Shown: positions 20,273 through 30,093, numbered from the stretch's first letter. The stretch is DNA of 64,000 nt from Leptolyngbya sp. CCY15150 (GCF_016888135.1 NZ_JACSWB010000174.1:62001-126000), one strand, 5' to 3'. Notes: generated by a model not told the origin, from the letters alone. Made by a program: numbers and translations.

Positions 20273-21901
20273 CTAGAGATCCTCCGGCTCCTGTCCAGAT
20301 ACCACCGGCGCGATCGAACGCAGATCTAACGAGGGATGCTCACCCTCCACCTGCCGACAGTTCCACTCATTCCGGAAAAGCAGCACAGGACGTCCCCAGC
20401 TATCTTTCACCGTCACCGTGTTGAACAATCGTCCGATCTTGTCCAACACCTCCCAACCGCCGCCCACCCAGCGGGCTACACTGAAGGGCAAGGGTTCTAA
20501 TCGGGTTTCCACGCCATATTCATTCTGCAAACGGAACTGCACCACCTCAAACTGCAGTTGTCCAACGGCGGCCAAGATCGGATCTCGCTTAGCATCATCC
20601 GCAGAATACATAATTTGCACCGCCCCCTCTTCCCGCAATTCTTTCACACCCTTCCGGAACTGCTTGAACTTGGAGGGATTAGGATTTTTGAGGTAGGCAA
20701 ACAACTCCGGTGAAAAGCAGGGAATCCCTTCATACTCCAGCTTCTTGCCCAGGTAGATCGTGTCGCCAATGGCAAATACACCGGGATTATTGAGACCGAT
20801 CACATCCCCCGGATAGGCTTCTTCCAAGGATTCTCTTCCTTGCCCAAACAGCTTTTGAGGATGGGAGAGCCGCACGTTTTTGCCCGATCGCGCATGGCTA
20901 ACGATCATGTCTTTCTCAAACTTGCCCGAACAAACACGAATGAAGGCAATGCGATCGCGATGTTTCGGATCCATATTCGCCTGCAGCTTAAAGACGAATC
21001 CCGAAAAATCTGGATGCGTGGGCGCAATCTCTCCTTGATTACTACGGCGAGACCCTGGCTTGAGGGCATAGTCTAGGAACGACTCTAGAAATAGCTTGAC
21101 CCCAAAATTAGTCATCGCACTGCCAAAAAAGACTGGCGTCATCTTGCCTTGATGCACAAGGTCTAGATCCAGGTCATCGCCGACTTCTTCCAAGACATCC
21201 AGCTCTTCCTTGAGTTGGTAGTATAAATCCGGCTCTAGCAGATCTTCAATACGCGGATCGCCTAGCTCCACCACCGTATCTTGCGCTTGGAAACTGCCGT
21301 GGACTGTGCGCTGAAATAGGTGAATCTGCCGCTTACGACGATCAAACACGCCCTTAAAGCGATCGCCCGTACCAATGGGCCAATTCACCGCATAGGTTTT
21401 CAAGCCTAGCTCCTGTTCAATTTCATCCATCAACTCCAGCGGATCACGAGACGGGCGATCCAGCTTGTTGAAGAAGGTAAAAATCGGCAGCGATCGCATC
21501 CGACAGACTTCAAATAGCTTACGGGTTTGCGGCTCTAACCCCTTAGCTGCATCTTCCAGCATGACGGCATTATCGGCCGCCGCTAGGGTGCGATAGGTAT
21601 CTTCACTAAAGTCTTGGTGCCCCGGCGTATCTAGCAGGTTAATCCAAAAGCCATCGTACTCAAACTGCATCACGGTGGAGGTGATGGAAATACCACGCTG
21701 CTGCTCCATTTCCATCCAGTCGGAGGTGGCTTGGCGCTGCGATCGCTTGGCCTTCACGGCACCCGCTTCATGAATAGCCCCTCCGTAGAGCAGCAGCTTT
21801 TCAGTCAGGGTGGTTTTACCCGCATCCGGGTGGGAAATGATGGCAAAGTTGCGACGGGTTTCCACCGCCGATTGCAACTCGCCCTGAAGTTCTGTGGACA
21901 T
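20273..21901 (-). CDS. prfC: Peptide chain release factor 3
   Basis: Translational GTPase that recycles RF1/RF2 from the ribosome after peptide release. The 542-residue protein shows G1 [10 protein letters not shown]2 ISITST, G3 DTPGHQDF and G4 NKLDR, then the RF3-type domains II and III. I use ATG 21901 (MSTELQGEL), since the 22 residues from an upstream TTG are not part of the conserved protein. It is divergent from the membrane protein gene at 22229. Confidence 0.95.
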   Translation of the reverse strand: MSTELQGELQSAVETRRNFAIISHPDAGKTTLTEKLLLYGGAIHEAGAVKAKRSQRQATSDWMEMEQQRGISITSTVMQFEYDGFWINLLDTPGHQDFSEDTYRTLAAADNAVMLEDAAKGLEPQTRKLFEVCRMRSLPIFTFFNKLDRPSRDPLELMDEIEQELGLKTYAVNWPIGTGDRFKGVFDRRKRQIHLFQRTVHGSFQAQDTVVELGDPRIEDLLEPDLYYQLKEELDVLEEVGDDLDLDLVHQGKMTPVFFGSAMTNFGVKLFLESFLDYALKPGSRRSNQGEIAPTHPDFSGFVFKLQANMDPKHRDRIAFIRVCSGKFEKDMIVSHARSGKNVRLSHPQKLFGQGRESLEEAYPGDVIGLNNPGVFAIGDTIYLGKKLEYEGIPCFSPELFAYLKNPNPSKFKQFRKGVKELREEGAVQIMYSADDAKRDPILAAVGQLQFEVVQFRLQNEYGVETRLEPLPFSVARWVGGGWEVLDKIGRLFNTVTVKDSWGRPVLLFRNEWNCRQVEGEHPSLDLRSIAPVVSGQEPEDL

Positions 21902-22021
21902 ACTCAAGGCCTTTAGTCGAATCTCCATTATACGAAGCCACGGGACGGGCCAGACGGATTTGTTCAAATCATCCTCTAAACAATCACCCCAAGAGGGATT
22001 GACCTTAGCAAGGCTGCAACG

Positions 22022-22069
22022 TTAATGTCTAATAAACAAAAGGTTAACAACAGATTAATAAAAAGTTAA
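22022..22069. promoter_or_regulatory. 11-bp-phased TTAA array, Pho-box-like operator
   Basis: TTAA occurs at 22022, 22044, 22055 and 22066, with TAAA at 22033: five units at an exact 11-bp period. This is the 8-plus-3 spacing of PhoB/SphR binding repeats, but the bases next to TTAA do not fully match the cyanobacterial Pho-box consensus. It lies 160 bases upstream of the unknown membrane protein and about 120 bases from the prfC start. Confidence 0.5.
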
Positions 22070-22228
22070 TAACTGGCTCTAGTCATATGGCTTAGAGCAT
22101 TAAGAAACCAACGTTCAAACCTTGGAAGGCTCCATCTAGGCCATGTCTCAACCCACCTGCCACAGCTATACCAAGGGTCAGACAAGGCTCGCGCGTCTCT
22201 ACACCATGCGTCTTGGAAAAGAACAACT

Positions 22229-23029
22229 ATGATTCACCTATCCCCAACGCGAATTACTAAGTTTCTCGTCTATGTTGTTATAGGGTTAGCGTTGGCTAGT
22301 TTGCTAGGGCAGTACTTCAAGTTCTATCTTGGGGATGACATGATGTTTGGGTTTGTACCCCGCTTTGATGTCAATACCGAGCAGAGTATCCCCACCTGGT
22401 ATTCCTCCATCACCCTGCTGTTGTGCTCAGCTCTGCTAGCTACAATTGCGATCGCCAAACACACCGCAGGCGATCGCTTCCGGTATTACTGGACGGGTCT
22501 GGCGATCGCCTTTCTATACCTATCCGTAGACGAAGCGGCTAGCCTACATGAGCTGCTCAACCATGTAACGCCGAAGGTGTTGCCTGATAGTCAAGCCTTC
22601 AGCCAGCCCTGGGTGATTCCTGCAGCCCTTTTCGCCCTGGTGTTTGGCATCGCCTACATCAGGTTTTTGTTGCACTTACCCAAGAAAACCCAGCGCTTTT
22701 TCGTAGCCGCCTTCGTTTTATACGTAGGTGGCGCAGTTTTGATGGAAGTGGTTGGAGCCCTGCATTGGCAAGCTGCCAGTTCAACCGGAGAGTTATCAGC
22801 CGATCAAAATATGATGATGGCCGTCATGCTGACCATTGAAGAAGTGTTCGAAATGCTGGGCGTGCTGGCTTTTGTCTACGGGTTGCTAGATTACATCGCT
22901 ACGCAATTCCAACGGTTGGCGGTCTCTGTAGGATCATCCAAATCTCCAGCATCGGCAAGACCAGCTCCCGCCATGTCCCAGATGATAGGACATAGCTTTG
23001 AAGACACCATAGACTCCCAAGATATATAG
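22229..23029 (+). CDS. Multi-spanning membrane protein, function unknown
   Basis: Not recognised as a named family. The 266 residues form about six hydrophobic helices (about 10-28, 57-76, 88-104, 128-148, 156-176, 190-222). Acidic and histidine residues lie in or next to helices: LSVDEAASLHE near residue 100 and LTIEEVFEMLG near 200; such paired motifs suggest a metal or proton site but no function is established. The C-terminal 40 residues are polar. The phased TTAA array lies upstream. A hairpin separates it from the convergent obgE. Confidence 0.75.
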   Translation: MIHLSPTRITKFLVYVVIGLALASLLGQYFKFYLGDDMMFGFVPRFDVNTEQSIPTWYSSITLLLCSALLATIAIAKHTAGDRFRYYWTGLAIAFLYLSVDEAASLHELLNHVTPKVLPDSQAFSQPWVIPAALFALVFGIAYIRFLLHLPKKTQRFFVAAFVLYVGGAVLMEVVGALHWQAASSTGELSADQNMMMAVMLTIEEVFEMLGVLAFVYGLLDYIATQFQRLAVSVGSSKSPASARPAPAMSQMIGHSFEDTIDSQDI

Positions 23030-23039
23030 AGAGCAGGAT

Positions 23040-23061
23040 CTGAGGGATCCTAGTCCCTCAG
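23040..23061. terminator. Hairpin between convergent genes
   Basis: CTGAGGGA and TCCCTCAG form an 8-base stem with a 6-base loop just after the membrane-protein stop. It has no clear T-tract on either strand. Confidence 0.4.
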
Positions 23062-23118
23062 ACTCTCAGACCTTGGAGATGCTAGGCATCGGAGTAGCAG
23101 CTCTAGCGGGCTCTTGCG

Positions 23119-24201
23119 CTAAACCGGAATATGAAATTCACTAGCCGTCTGAGCCAGAATCGGCGGAGGTATGGCGGGCGGCTCGGCAGGTAGAGCAGCC
23201 AGTTGTTGCCACACATGTTCCATCAGCGTATCCAGACCCGCACGAGTTCCCGAAGAAATCAATTGGACGGGAGCAATGCTGTGGGGTTGAAGCTGTTGGA
23301 TGATGTCCTGCACGGTATCGTCAACCGGATCGTCAGACGAGAGCCCCAACACATCAATCTTGCTGAGGGCGATGACCTGGGGGCGATCGCTTAAGCCATG
23401 GCCATAGGCCTGCAGCTCAGCCTGAATGGTACGAAAATCGCCAACGGGATCCGCAGCCGTCAGATCTACTAAATGCAGCAGCAGGCGAGTCCGCTCGATG
23501 TGGCGCAAAAATTCATGGCCCAGCCCAGCCCCGGCATGGGCTCCTTCGATCAGCCCTGGAATATCGGCAAAGACGGTACCATCCCCCGATGGCTTACGCA
23601 CCACACCGAGGTTGGGCACGAGGGTGGTGAAGGGATAATCCGCCACCTTAGGACGAGCCGCCGACAGGGCAGAAATTAGGGTGGATTTGCCCGCATTGGG
23701 CAGACCAATAATGCCAACTTCCGCCAGCAGCTTCAGTTCCAGCTTGATGACGCGATGCTCACCGGGCAGACCGGGCAAAGCATGTTCTGGAGCGCGGTTG
23801 TGGTTGCTCAAGAAGCAGCGATTTCCTAAGCCACCTTTGCCGCCCCGCGCCACATAAAGGGTTTGGCCGGGCGTTACTAGATCTCCCAGCAGTTCCCCCG
23901 TTTCCACATCGGTAATCACCGTACCGCAGGGTACTTCAATGACGCGATCGCTGCCATTGGCACCGGTCTTATTGCTCGACCCGCCGCGCTTACCCGGTTC
24001 TGCCTTAAACTTATGGGCATAGCGGAAGTCCAAGAGGGTCTGTAAATTTTCATCAGCCACTAAAATGACCGATCCGCCCCGACCGCCATTGCCCCCCGAG
24101 GGACCACCAGCCGGAACATACTTTTCGCGGCGGAAGGCGGCCATGCCGTCCCCTCCGTCTCCCGCAAAGACTTCAATCTGGGCCTGATCAATAAACTGCA
24201 T
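23119..24201 (-). CDS. obgE: GTPase ObgE/CgtA
   Basis: Ribosome-assembly and stress GTPase. The 360-residue protein starts [14 protein letters not shown] at ATG 24201 and has the glycine-rich Obg fold ([22 protein letters not shown] region), then the G domain with [19 protein letters not shown] and SKID. The C-terminal tail after the G domain is short. A TTG nine codons upstream was rejected. It is divergent from the LpxB-like gene with 130 bases between. Confidence 0.96.
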   Translation of the reverse strand: MQFIDQAQIEVFAGDGGDGMAAFRREKYVPAGGPSGGNGGRGGSVILVADENLQTLLDFRYAHKFKAEPGKRGGSSNKTGANGSDRVIEVPCGTVITDVETGELLGDLVTPGQTLYVARGGKGGLGNRCFLSNHNRAPEHALPGLPGEHRVIKLELKLLAEVGIIGLPNAGKSTLISALSAARPKVADYPFTTLVPNLGVVRKPSGDGTVFADIPGLIEGAHAGAGLGHEFLRHIERTRLLLHLVDLTAADPVGDFRTIQAELQAYGHGLSDRPQVIALSKIDVLGLSSDDPVDDTVQDIIQQLQPHSIAPVQLISSGTRAGLDTLMEHVWQQLAALPAEPPAIPPPILAQTASEFHIPV

Positions 24202-24331
24202 TGCTGTGGGTGAGAGTACCTGGATCAATCCTAGGCGATTTTGGAGGAATCTTGGGGACTTTTGTCCGGATTGACCGCTAGCGGGTGCGGATTCCTCAGA
24301 CCCATGTCAAGCCCCCGCCATCAAACTATCC

Positions 24332-25621
24332 ATGACTGAACCGATTGACTCAACGATGGACCCACCCGGCCAACTGGTCGATATCCTGATTCTGTCCAAC
24401 GGCCCGGGCGAAGTGGCCACCTGGGTGCGGCCGGTGGTGCAAGCTCTCCGCCAGGCTTGGGGGGGCGATCGCTCCACCCTGCGCCTGTCCGTCATCCTCT
24501 CGCCCTGTGCCAATGCCAGCGGACGAGAAGCCGCTATTGTTCAGAGCTATCCAGAGGTGGATCGGGTGCAGGGAGCAACGGACTTTTTTCCGTTTTTACT
24601 TTGGGGTAAGACGGCAGAGAACTGGGACTGGCGCGATCGCGGCGTAGTGGTCTTTCTGGGTGGCGATCAGATTTTTCCGGTGATCATCGGTCGCCGTCTT
24701 GGCTACAAAACCTTGATCTATGGTGAATGGGACACCCGTTGGCATGGCTGGATCGATCGCTTTGCCGTCATGAAAGCAGATTTGTGCCAGCGTGCTCCCG
24801 TACGCCATCGCCCTAAATTCACCGTAGTGGGAGACCTAATGGCGGAAGCTGGGGCGGTGCCAGCGTTAGAAACACTTGATACAGAGCACATTGGTTTATT
24901 ACCCGGCTCCAAACCCGCCAAGCTAGCCCAGGGCGTACCCCTCTGTTTAGCGATCGCCCAACAGATTCACCGCCAGCGCCCCCATGCCCGCTTCATCCTG
25001 CCGGTTGCGCCTACGTTGGATCTGGAGACCCTAGCCCACTTTGCCGACCCAGCCCAGAATGCGATCGCCGCGATCTTCCAGTTCACCGGCGCGACCCTGC
25101 ACTCTGGTGATCCGCCCTATTTAGAAACTCGGGATGGCCTGCGAATCACCCTCATCCGCAGCTTTCCCGCCTATGAAACCCTCGCCCAATGCCAGCTTTG
25201 CCTAACCACTATTGGAGCCAATACCGCCGAATTGGGAGCCCTCACCATCCCCATGATCGTCATGCTTCCCACCCAGCAGTTAGACGCCATGCGTGCCTGG
25301 GACGGCATTCCGGGGCTATTGGCTAACCTACCCGGCGTCGGCAGCCTCATGGCCAAGCTGATCAACGGCTGGTTTCTCCGCAAGCCGCGCCTGTTGGCCT
25401 GGCCCAACATCTGGGCCGGCAAGGAAATTGTTCCAGAACTCGTTGGCAGCCTAGAGCCCCAGCAGGTAGCCAAGGTGGCGTTGTCGTATCTCAATGATCC
25501 CCAGCAGTTGACCCACATGCGCCAGCAACTACGAGCAGCTCGGGGTAAACCGGGAGCCGCCGCTGCGATCGCTCACCTCACCCTAGACTTGCTTGAGAAC
25601 CCATTGCCAACGTCATCTTGA
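24332..25621 (+). CDS. Lipid-A-disaccharide synthase-related protein
   Basis: GT-B-fold glycosyltransferase-like protein of 429 residues, of the cyanobacterial and plant LpxB-related family rather than LpxB itself. The opening VDILILSNGPGEVATWV, the VFLGGDQIFPV stretch, and LLPGSKPAK and TTIGANTAELGAL in the second half mark it. Members are usually annotated only as LpxB-related; the acceptor is not known, and cyanobacteria make simplified or no lipid A. No signal peptide; probably membrane-peripheral. Not in an operon. Confidence 0.82.
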   Translation: MTEPIDSTMDPPGQLVDILILSNGPGEVATWVRPVVQALRQAWGGDRSTLRLSVILSPCANASGREAAIVQSYPEVDRVQGATDFFPFLLWGKTAENWDWRDRGVVVFLGGDQIFPVIIGRRLGYKTLIYGEWDTRWHGWIDRFAVMKADLCQRAPVRHRPKFTVVGDLMAEAGAVPALETLDTEHIGLLPGSKPAKLAQGVPLCLAIAQQIHRQRPHARFILPVAPTLDLETLAHFADPAQNAIAAIFQFTGATLHSGDPPYLETRDGLRITLIRSFPAYETLAQCQLCLTTIGANTAELGALTIPMIVMLPTQQLDAMRAWDGIPGLLANLPGVGSLMAKLINGWFLRKPRLLAWPNIWAGKEIVPELVGSLEPQQVAKVALSYLNDPQQLTHMRQQLRAARGKPGAAAAIAHLTLDLLENPLPTSS

Positions 25622-25697
25622 CAGACCCTTCAACATCCGGCACTTGCGCAGAGAAGGCGATCGCTCACCCTAGGCTGCTAAGCAATCCACATCTAAA

Positions 25698-26084
25698 CTA
25701 ATCCGCATCCGACTGCACGCTGCGTCGCCCCAGTTCATAAATCCCGCAGCCGATGCAGGCAATCATGCCGACACTCACCGACCAACTGCGCCCTAGCCCG
25801 ATCTCCACGCCGTAGTTACACAGCCCACCAGCTCCCAGGAAGGGCACAATGCTGAACACTGAGGCGTAGAGGGCGTTCAGGGATTCTCGTCCAGACCGAG
25901 TGCGCTCAAACTCAGCCGGGGTATAGAGCGATCGCTCAGCATAGTTGAACCAGCGCCCCAGTTGCACCGTGACCCATTCACCTACGGGAAAGAAGCCTAG
26001 ATACAGCGCCAGCGCCCAAAGGCTAATGCCTGCCAATGTCGTTGGATCAAGATGTAGGCGGAAGGGAAAGATGTCCGTCACCAT
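25698..26084 (-). CDS. Small membrane protein, function unknown
   Basis: Not recognised. From ATG 26084, with GAAGG seven bases upstream, the protein has 128 residues and three hydrophobic segments (about 18-45, 78-98, 105-120) separated by a polar loop containing YTPAEFERTRSGRES. It lies alone between the LpxB-like gene and aroE, with about 135 bases to the aroE stop. Confidence 0.65.
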   Translation of the reverse strand: MVTDIFPFRLHLDPTTLAGISLWALALYLGFFPVGEWVTVQLGRWFNYAERSLYTPAEFERTRSGRESLNALYASVFSIVPFLGAGGLCNYGVEIGLGRSWSVSVGMIACIGCGIYELGRRSVQSDAD

Positions 26085-26220
26085 GAGCGCGCCTTCGTTT
26101 ATTAACAATTCTCCATATATTGTAATGGGAATTGCAGTGGGAATCGCCTAGGACTATGACCGGGGATCTAAGACCGTGACACAGTAGATGACGTAGATGA
26201 CGCAGGGCTTGACGTTGCCT

Positions 26221-27090
26221 TTAAGGTAATCCTAAAGCATCCTTCAACGTCCGTCGCATAACGTCCACCGGAGCCCGTTGACCAATCCATAGTTCCAAAG
26301 CAGCCGCCCCCTGCTGCACCAGCATTTCTAAGCCATCTAGAGCGATCGCCCCTAACTCCCGCGCTTCTGAGAGCAACCGGGTGGGATTGGGAGTGTAGAT
26401 CAGGTCATACACAATGGCTCCAGCCGGTAGTTGCTGCAGATCCGTCCGGCTGAGGGGAGAGCGATCTTCTTGGGGATGCATGCCCAAGGGCGTGGAATTG
26501 ACCACCAGGGTGGCAGAGGGTAAAAGCTGGGGCAGATCGTCCCAGGAATGCACAGAAAGCCGGGACGTGAGGGGCACCGATCGCCAACTCTCCATGAACT
26601 CTCGACGCTTGTCGGCACTGCGTCCCACGACGCAAATCTGGCGATAGCCCAACTGGTCACAGCCGGCCACCACCGCCCGCGCCGCGCCGCCGTTACCCAG
26701 GATGACAACCGTTTCTGAAGCACTCACCGGCGATCGCTCTCGCAGGGGAGCCATGAAGCCCAACACATCCGTATTGGTGCCCAGCCAACCGTCTGCTGTG
26801 CGGCACACCGTATTCACAGCGCCCACCGCCCGCGCATCAGCCGTCACGGTGGTCAGCAACGGCATAATCGCCTGCTTGTGGGGGATGGTGACATTGAACC
26901 CTTGCACCCCCATCGCCTCAAAGCCAGCGATCGCCACCGCCAACCGCTCCGGCGCAATGGCAAAGGGTAGATAGACATAATCCAGCCCTAGGTGAGCGAT
27001 CGCTGCATTGTGCATCGCTGGAGACAAGGTATGGGCAATGGGATGGCCAATCACACCCAGCAGTTGAGTCGTACCACAAATCTGAGTCAT
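26221..27090 (-). CDS. aroE: Shikimate dehydrogenase
   Basis: Reduces 3-dehydroshikimate to shikimate with NADPH. The 289-residue protein starts MTQICGTTQLLGVIGHPIAH at ATG 27090; a GTG 12 codons upstream is less likely. Substrate-site SLS equivalent appears as TLSPAMHN, the catalytic lysine in NVTIPHKQ, the nucleotide-binding loop in VILGNGGAARA, NSTPLGM, and the aspartate in DLIYTPNPT. It is a stand-alone gene, away from the chorismate mutase gene at 13.6 kb. Confidence 0.95.
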   Translation of the reverse strand: MTQICGTTQLLGVIGHPIAHTLSPAMHNAAIAHLGLDYVYLPFAIAPERLAVAIAGFEAMGVQGFNVTIPHKQAIMPLLTTVTADARAVGAVNTVCRTADGWLGTNTDVLGFMAPLRERSPVSASETVVILGNGGAARAVVAGCDQLGYRQICVVGRSADKRREFMESWRSVPLTSRLSVHSWDDLPQLLPSATLVVNSTPLGMHPQEDRSPLSRTDLQQLPAGAIVYDLIYTPNPTRLLSEARELGAIALDGLEMLVQQGAAALELWIGQRAPVDVMRRTLKDALGLP

Positions 27091-27281
27091 AGTAGGTTTA
27101 AGAGTTTGAGTCTTGTCACGTTCCACCCCTCTAGCCGATAAGATAGAGTATCCTGTAACAAAACTAGAAGATGACTAGCTCCATCAGGGGTGTCCATCAT
27201 TGTGCCATCATCAGCTCTCAATAAACGTTGCAGGGATCTTGCGGCCTTGAAGTACTTAGTCTCGACGTTTGACTAACCACT

Positions 27282-29429
27282 ATGCTCGATACGTTGATCG
27301 GTGGGCGATACAAAATTATAAGGCTACTGGGTTCCGGTGGATTTGGCCGCACATATTTGGCGCAGGATATTCAGCAATCAGAGCCGTTTTACTGTGTCAT
27401 CAAACACTTTCAGCCCATCAGCCAAGACGAGCGCACCCTCAGTGTGGCTCGCCGCTTGTTTGAAACCGAGGCACGCATTTTAGAGCGCCTCGGGCAACAT
27501 GAACAAATTCCCCGATTAATAGACTTTTTTGAAGAAAATCAAGAGTTCTACATCATCGAGGACTTCGTAGACGGCCATGCCCTCAGCGATGAATTTTCTA
27601 GAGACAACTGTCTCGACGAAGGGCAGGTGATTGAATTCCTGCGGGACGTCCTACAAATCCTAGCCTTTGTCCACGAGAGCCGGGTGATCCACCGCGACAT
27701 TAAACCCGGCAACTTAATTCGTCGCCCCGATGGTCAAATTGTTCTAATTGACTTTGGGGCCGTGAAAGAACTGGGCACCCAACTGCTCGGGGGAGAGAAA
27801 AGCGGCAACACGCAGTTCACTGTAGGTATTTGCACTCATGGCTATACCCCCGGTGAACAGCTTGCTGGCAGCCCGCGTTTTAGCAGCGATATCTACGCCC
27901 TCGGGATGACCGCGATTCAGGCGCTCACCGGCCAACAACCCACAGAACTACCGGTTGATCCCGATACCTCCCAAATTCTCTGGAAAGATGTGGTGCGGGT
28001 GAGTCCTGGCTTGAGTCTGATTCTCGATCGCATGGTGCGCTACGAATTTCGCACCCGCTTCCAATCTGCAACAGATGTGCTGCGGGCCTTAGATAAGCTA
28101 TCTGAGCTGCCCACCAATATTACAGAAGTGCCGCCATCCATGCTGCTGCCAGAGTCCATGCTGCGGCTGCCCCTAAATGCTGATGCTCGACCAGGCCCTG
28201 GTTGGCGAGGGCAATTGCGATCGGGCTTCGGGGTGGCGATCGCGGCATCCGTGGCGATCGCATCAGGCGTCATTGGTCTTCAGTCTCTAGGCTGGCTAGA
28301 GCCGCTAGAACTATCTGCCTATGATCACATGGTGCGTTTGAAACCCAGCCTAGACCCAGATCCACGCTTGCTGATTGTTCAGATTACTGAAGCCGATCTG
28401 CAGCGCCTGCAGCGCGTGACGCCCTCAGATGCCACCTTGTCCGACGTCTTAAGTACGCTGCAAGAGTACTCCCCCCGAGTTATCGGTTTAGACCTGTATC
28501 GGGATATTCCTCAGGATCCCGGTCGAGATCTACTCCTTGAACAGCTCCAAGCCGATAACGTGATTGCCATTACCAAAATGGGAGACGTGGCAGGGGGGCA
28601 CATTCCTGCACCACCGGGCGTTCCAGACGAACGCATTGGCTTTAACGACTTTCCCATTGATGCCGACGGTATTGTCCGTCGCAATCTGATCTTTGCATCC
28701 TACGAATCTCAGGTTCTGCATTCCTTTGCAACCCGGGTAGCCTTGCTCTATCTCAAAGAAGATGGCATTGTCCCTGTCAATGGGGAAAATAATCTAGAAC
28801 AGCTTAACATCGGCCAGAGTCGCCTCATTCCCCTAGAGTCCTACTCTGGAGGCTACCAATCTGTAGATGCGGCTGGATATCAGATCTTGCTGCGGTATCG
28901 ATCGCCCCATCACCTTGCCCAAACCATCACCGTCAGCGATATCCTCGATGGCAACTTTGAGCCAGATTGGATCCGCGATCGCATTGTCCTGATTGGCACC
29001 ACAGCCCCCAGTGCCCGAGATCTATTTGATACTCCCTATACCGCCAGCCTAAAAGAAGACCATCAAATGGCTGGGGTGATCATCCATGCTCAAATGGTCA
29101 GCCAGCTTTTGACCGCGGCAACCGACGGCAATGCGTTGTATTGGTTTTTCCCCGCCAAAGCTGAAATGGCTTGGATTTTGCTGTGGGCCCTCGTCGGTGG
29201 TGGACTCACCTGGTATGTTCGTCATCCCCTTTCGCTAGGCTTAAGCAGCGCCTCAGTGTTGGTGATTATTGTGGGCACCAGCATCCTGCTGTTTATCAAT
29301 CAAGGTTGGTTACCTGTCGTTGCGCCAGTGCTTGCCTTTGTCATCACCGGTAGTGTCATTGTTAGCTATCGATTTTATCGTCTCCATCGCTATCAACAGG
29401 CGATCGAAACCATGATGTGGACAGAGTAA
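27282..29429 (+). CDS. Ser/Thr protein kinase with CHASE2 sensor domain
   Basis: Membrane-bound Hanks-type kinase fused to an extracytoplasmic sensor, 715 residues. The kinase domain comes first: LGSGGFGRTY (17-26), lysine 41 in VIKHF, HRDIKPGN (137-144) and DFGA (157-160) instead of DFG followed by an ordinary activation loop. A transmembrane helix at about 312-328 leads to a CHASE2 domain (about 335-620), including VIGLDLYRDIP and VLIGTTAPSARDLFDTPY. Three helices at about 625-700 return the chain to the membrane. The kinase-CHASE2 order is a known cyanobacterial architecture. The signal is unknown. An 86-bp repeat abuts its stop codon. Confidence 0.92.
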   Translation: MLDTLIGGRYKIIRLLGSGGFGRTYLAQDIQQSEPFYCVIKHFQPISQDERTLSVARRLFETEARILERLGQHEQIPRLIDFFEENQEFYIIEDFVDGHALSDEFSRDNCLDEGQVIEFLRDVLQILAFVHESRVIHRDIKPGNLIRRPDGQIVLIDFGAVKELGTQLLGGEKSGNTQFTVGICTHGYTPGEQLAGSPRFSSDIYALGMTAIQALTGQQPTELPVDPDTSQILWKDVVRVSPGLSLILDRMVRYEFRTRFQSATDVLRALDKLSELPTNITEVPPSMLLPESMLRLPLNADARPGPGWRGQLRSGFGVAIAASVAIASGVIGLQSLGWLEPLELSAYDHMVRLKPSLDPDPRLLIVQITEADLQRLQRVTPSDATLSDVLSTLQEYSPRVIGLDLYRDIPQDPGRDLLLEQLQADNVIAITKMGDVAGGHIPAPPGVPDERIGFNDFPIDADGIVRRNLIFASYESQVLHSFATRVALLYLKEDGIVPVNGENNLEQLNIGQSRLIPLESYSGGYQSVDAAGYQILLRYRSPHHLAQTITVSDILDGNFEPDWIRDRIVLIGTTAPSARDLFDTPYTASLKEDHQMAGVIIHAQMVSQLLTAATDGNALYWFFPAKAEMAWILLWALVGGGLTWYVRHPLSLGLSSASVLVIIVGTSILLFINQGWLPVVAPVLAFVITGSVIVSYRFYRLHRYQQAIETMMWTE

Positions 29430-29515
29430 CTAGGGCGTGTTTTAAAACTCATCCAAACCCTGATTCTCTCGTACGAAAAATCAAGGGGTTTAGCAGGTTT
29501 TAAACCAGAGCCTAG
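29430..29515. repeat. 86-bp palindromic element, copy 1
   Basis: Begins at the base after the kinase stop codon. It runs from CTAG to CTAG, has near-perfect terminal inverted repeats (CTAGG...TGTTTTAAAAC) and is an imperfect palindrome centred on CGTACG (29470-29475). It equals the reverse complement of 33504-33589 at 83 of 86 positions. TA at both ends could be a target duplication. It has no coding capacity, so it is a MITE-like element. Confidence 0.92.
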
Positions 29516-29599
29516 TTGTCACCCATGGTGGACAAAACCGTCATCCATGACAGTCGTTGTCTGCATCAATGCCACAGGTTAATAGCAGTTGCGAATGGG

Positions 29600-30058
29600 C
29601 TAAGGTGACGGAGATTGAGCGACCGCATTCCAACCCTGCTGAGCATTCATCAACACATAGGTAGCAATGTTCTCCAGTTGCTCTGGGCTGAACTGATCGC
29701 CAAACGCTGGCATGATGTTTTTGCCATGACGAATTTGATGGGCGATCGCCTCCACAGAATTCATCTGATAGGTTTGCAGCGTGTCGTACTGCAGGTTCTT
29801 GTCCGGCAAAATTAAATTCTGTCCATTAATATGGCAGCGGGCACAGTTGCTGTTAAACAACTCAGCTCCCTGGGGTACGTTGATGGCTAGGGCGCGATCG
29901 GGAACTCCCACCATGCAAACCGCCAGCCCAGCCGCCCACCACCACCGGAGCGATCGCCCTCCCATGCCCTTGCGTGAACTTAATCGTTCCCATTCACGTC
30001 TGATCCAGGGAATTGACTGGGATGTCATCCACTCCCAAACTTGCACAAGTCGGCTCAT
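29600..30058 (-). CDS. petJ: Cytochrome c6-like protein with long N-terminal extension
   Basis: Lumenal or periplasmic electron carrier with one c-type heme. The mature part (about 90 residues) has the heme site CARCH, the c6-typical NGQNLILPDKNL, QTYQMNSVEAIAHQIRHGKN and the axial methionine in IMPAF, and ends in a typical terminal helix ATYVLMNAQQGW. From ATG 30058 the precursor carries about 60 residues before the mature domain, much more than usual; a start at ATG 29965 would give an ordinary signal peptide ending in DRALA. A phased TACATT array lies upstream. The exact c6 subclass cannot be assigned without alignment. Confidence 0.82.
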   Translation of the reverse strand: MSRLVQVWEWMTSQSIPWIRREWERLSSRKGMGGRSLRWWWAAGLAVCMVGVPDRALAINVPQGAELFNSNCARCHINGQNLILPDKNLQYDTLQTYQMNSVEAIAHQIRHGKNIMPAFGDQFSPEQLENIATYVLMNAQQGWNAVAQSPSP

Positions 30059-30093
30059 GACGTGATTCACACTCAATTAGAATTAATGTTGCA

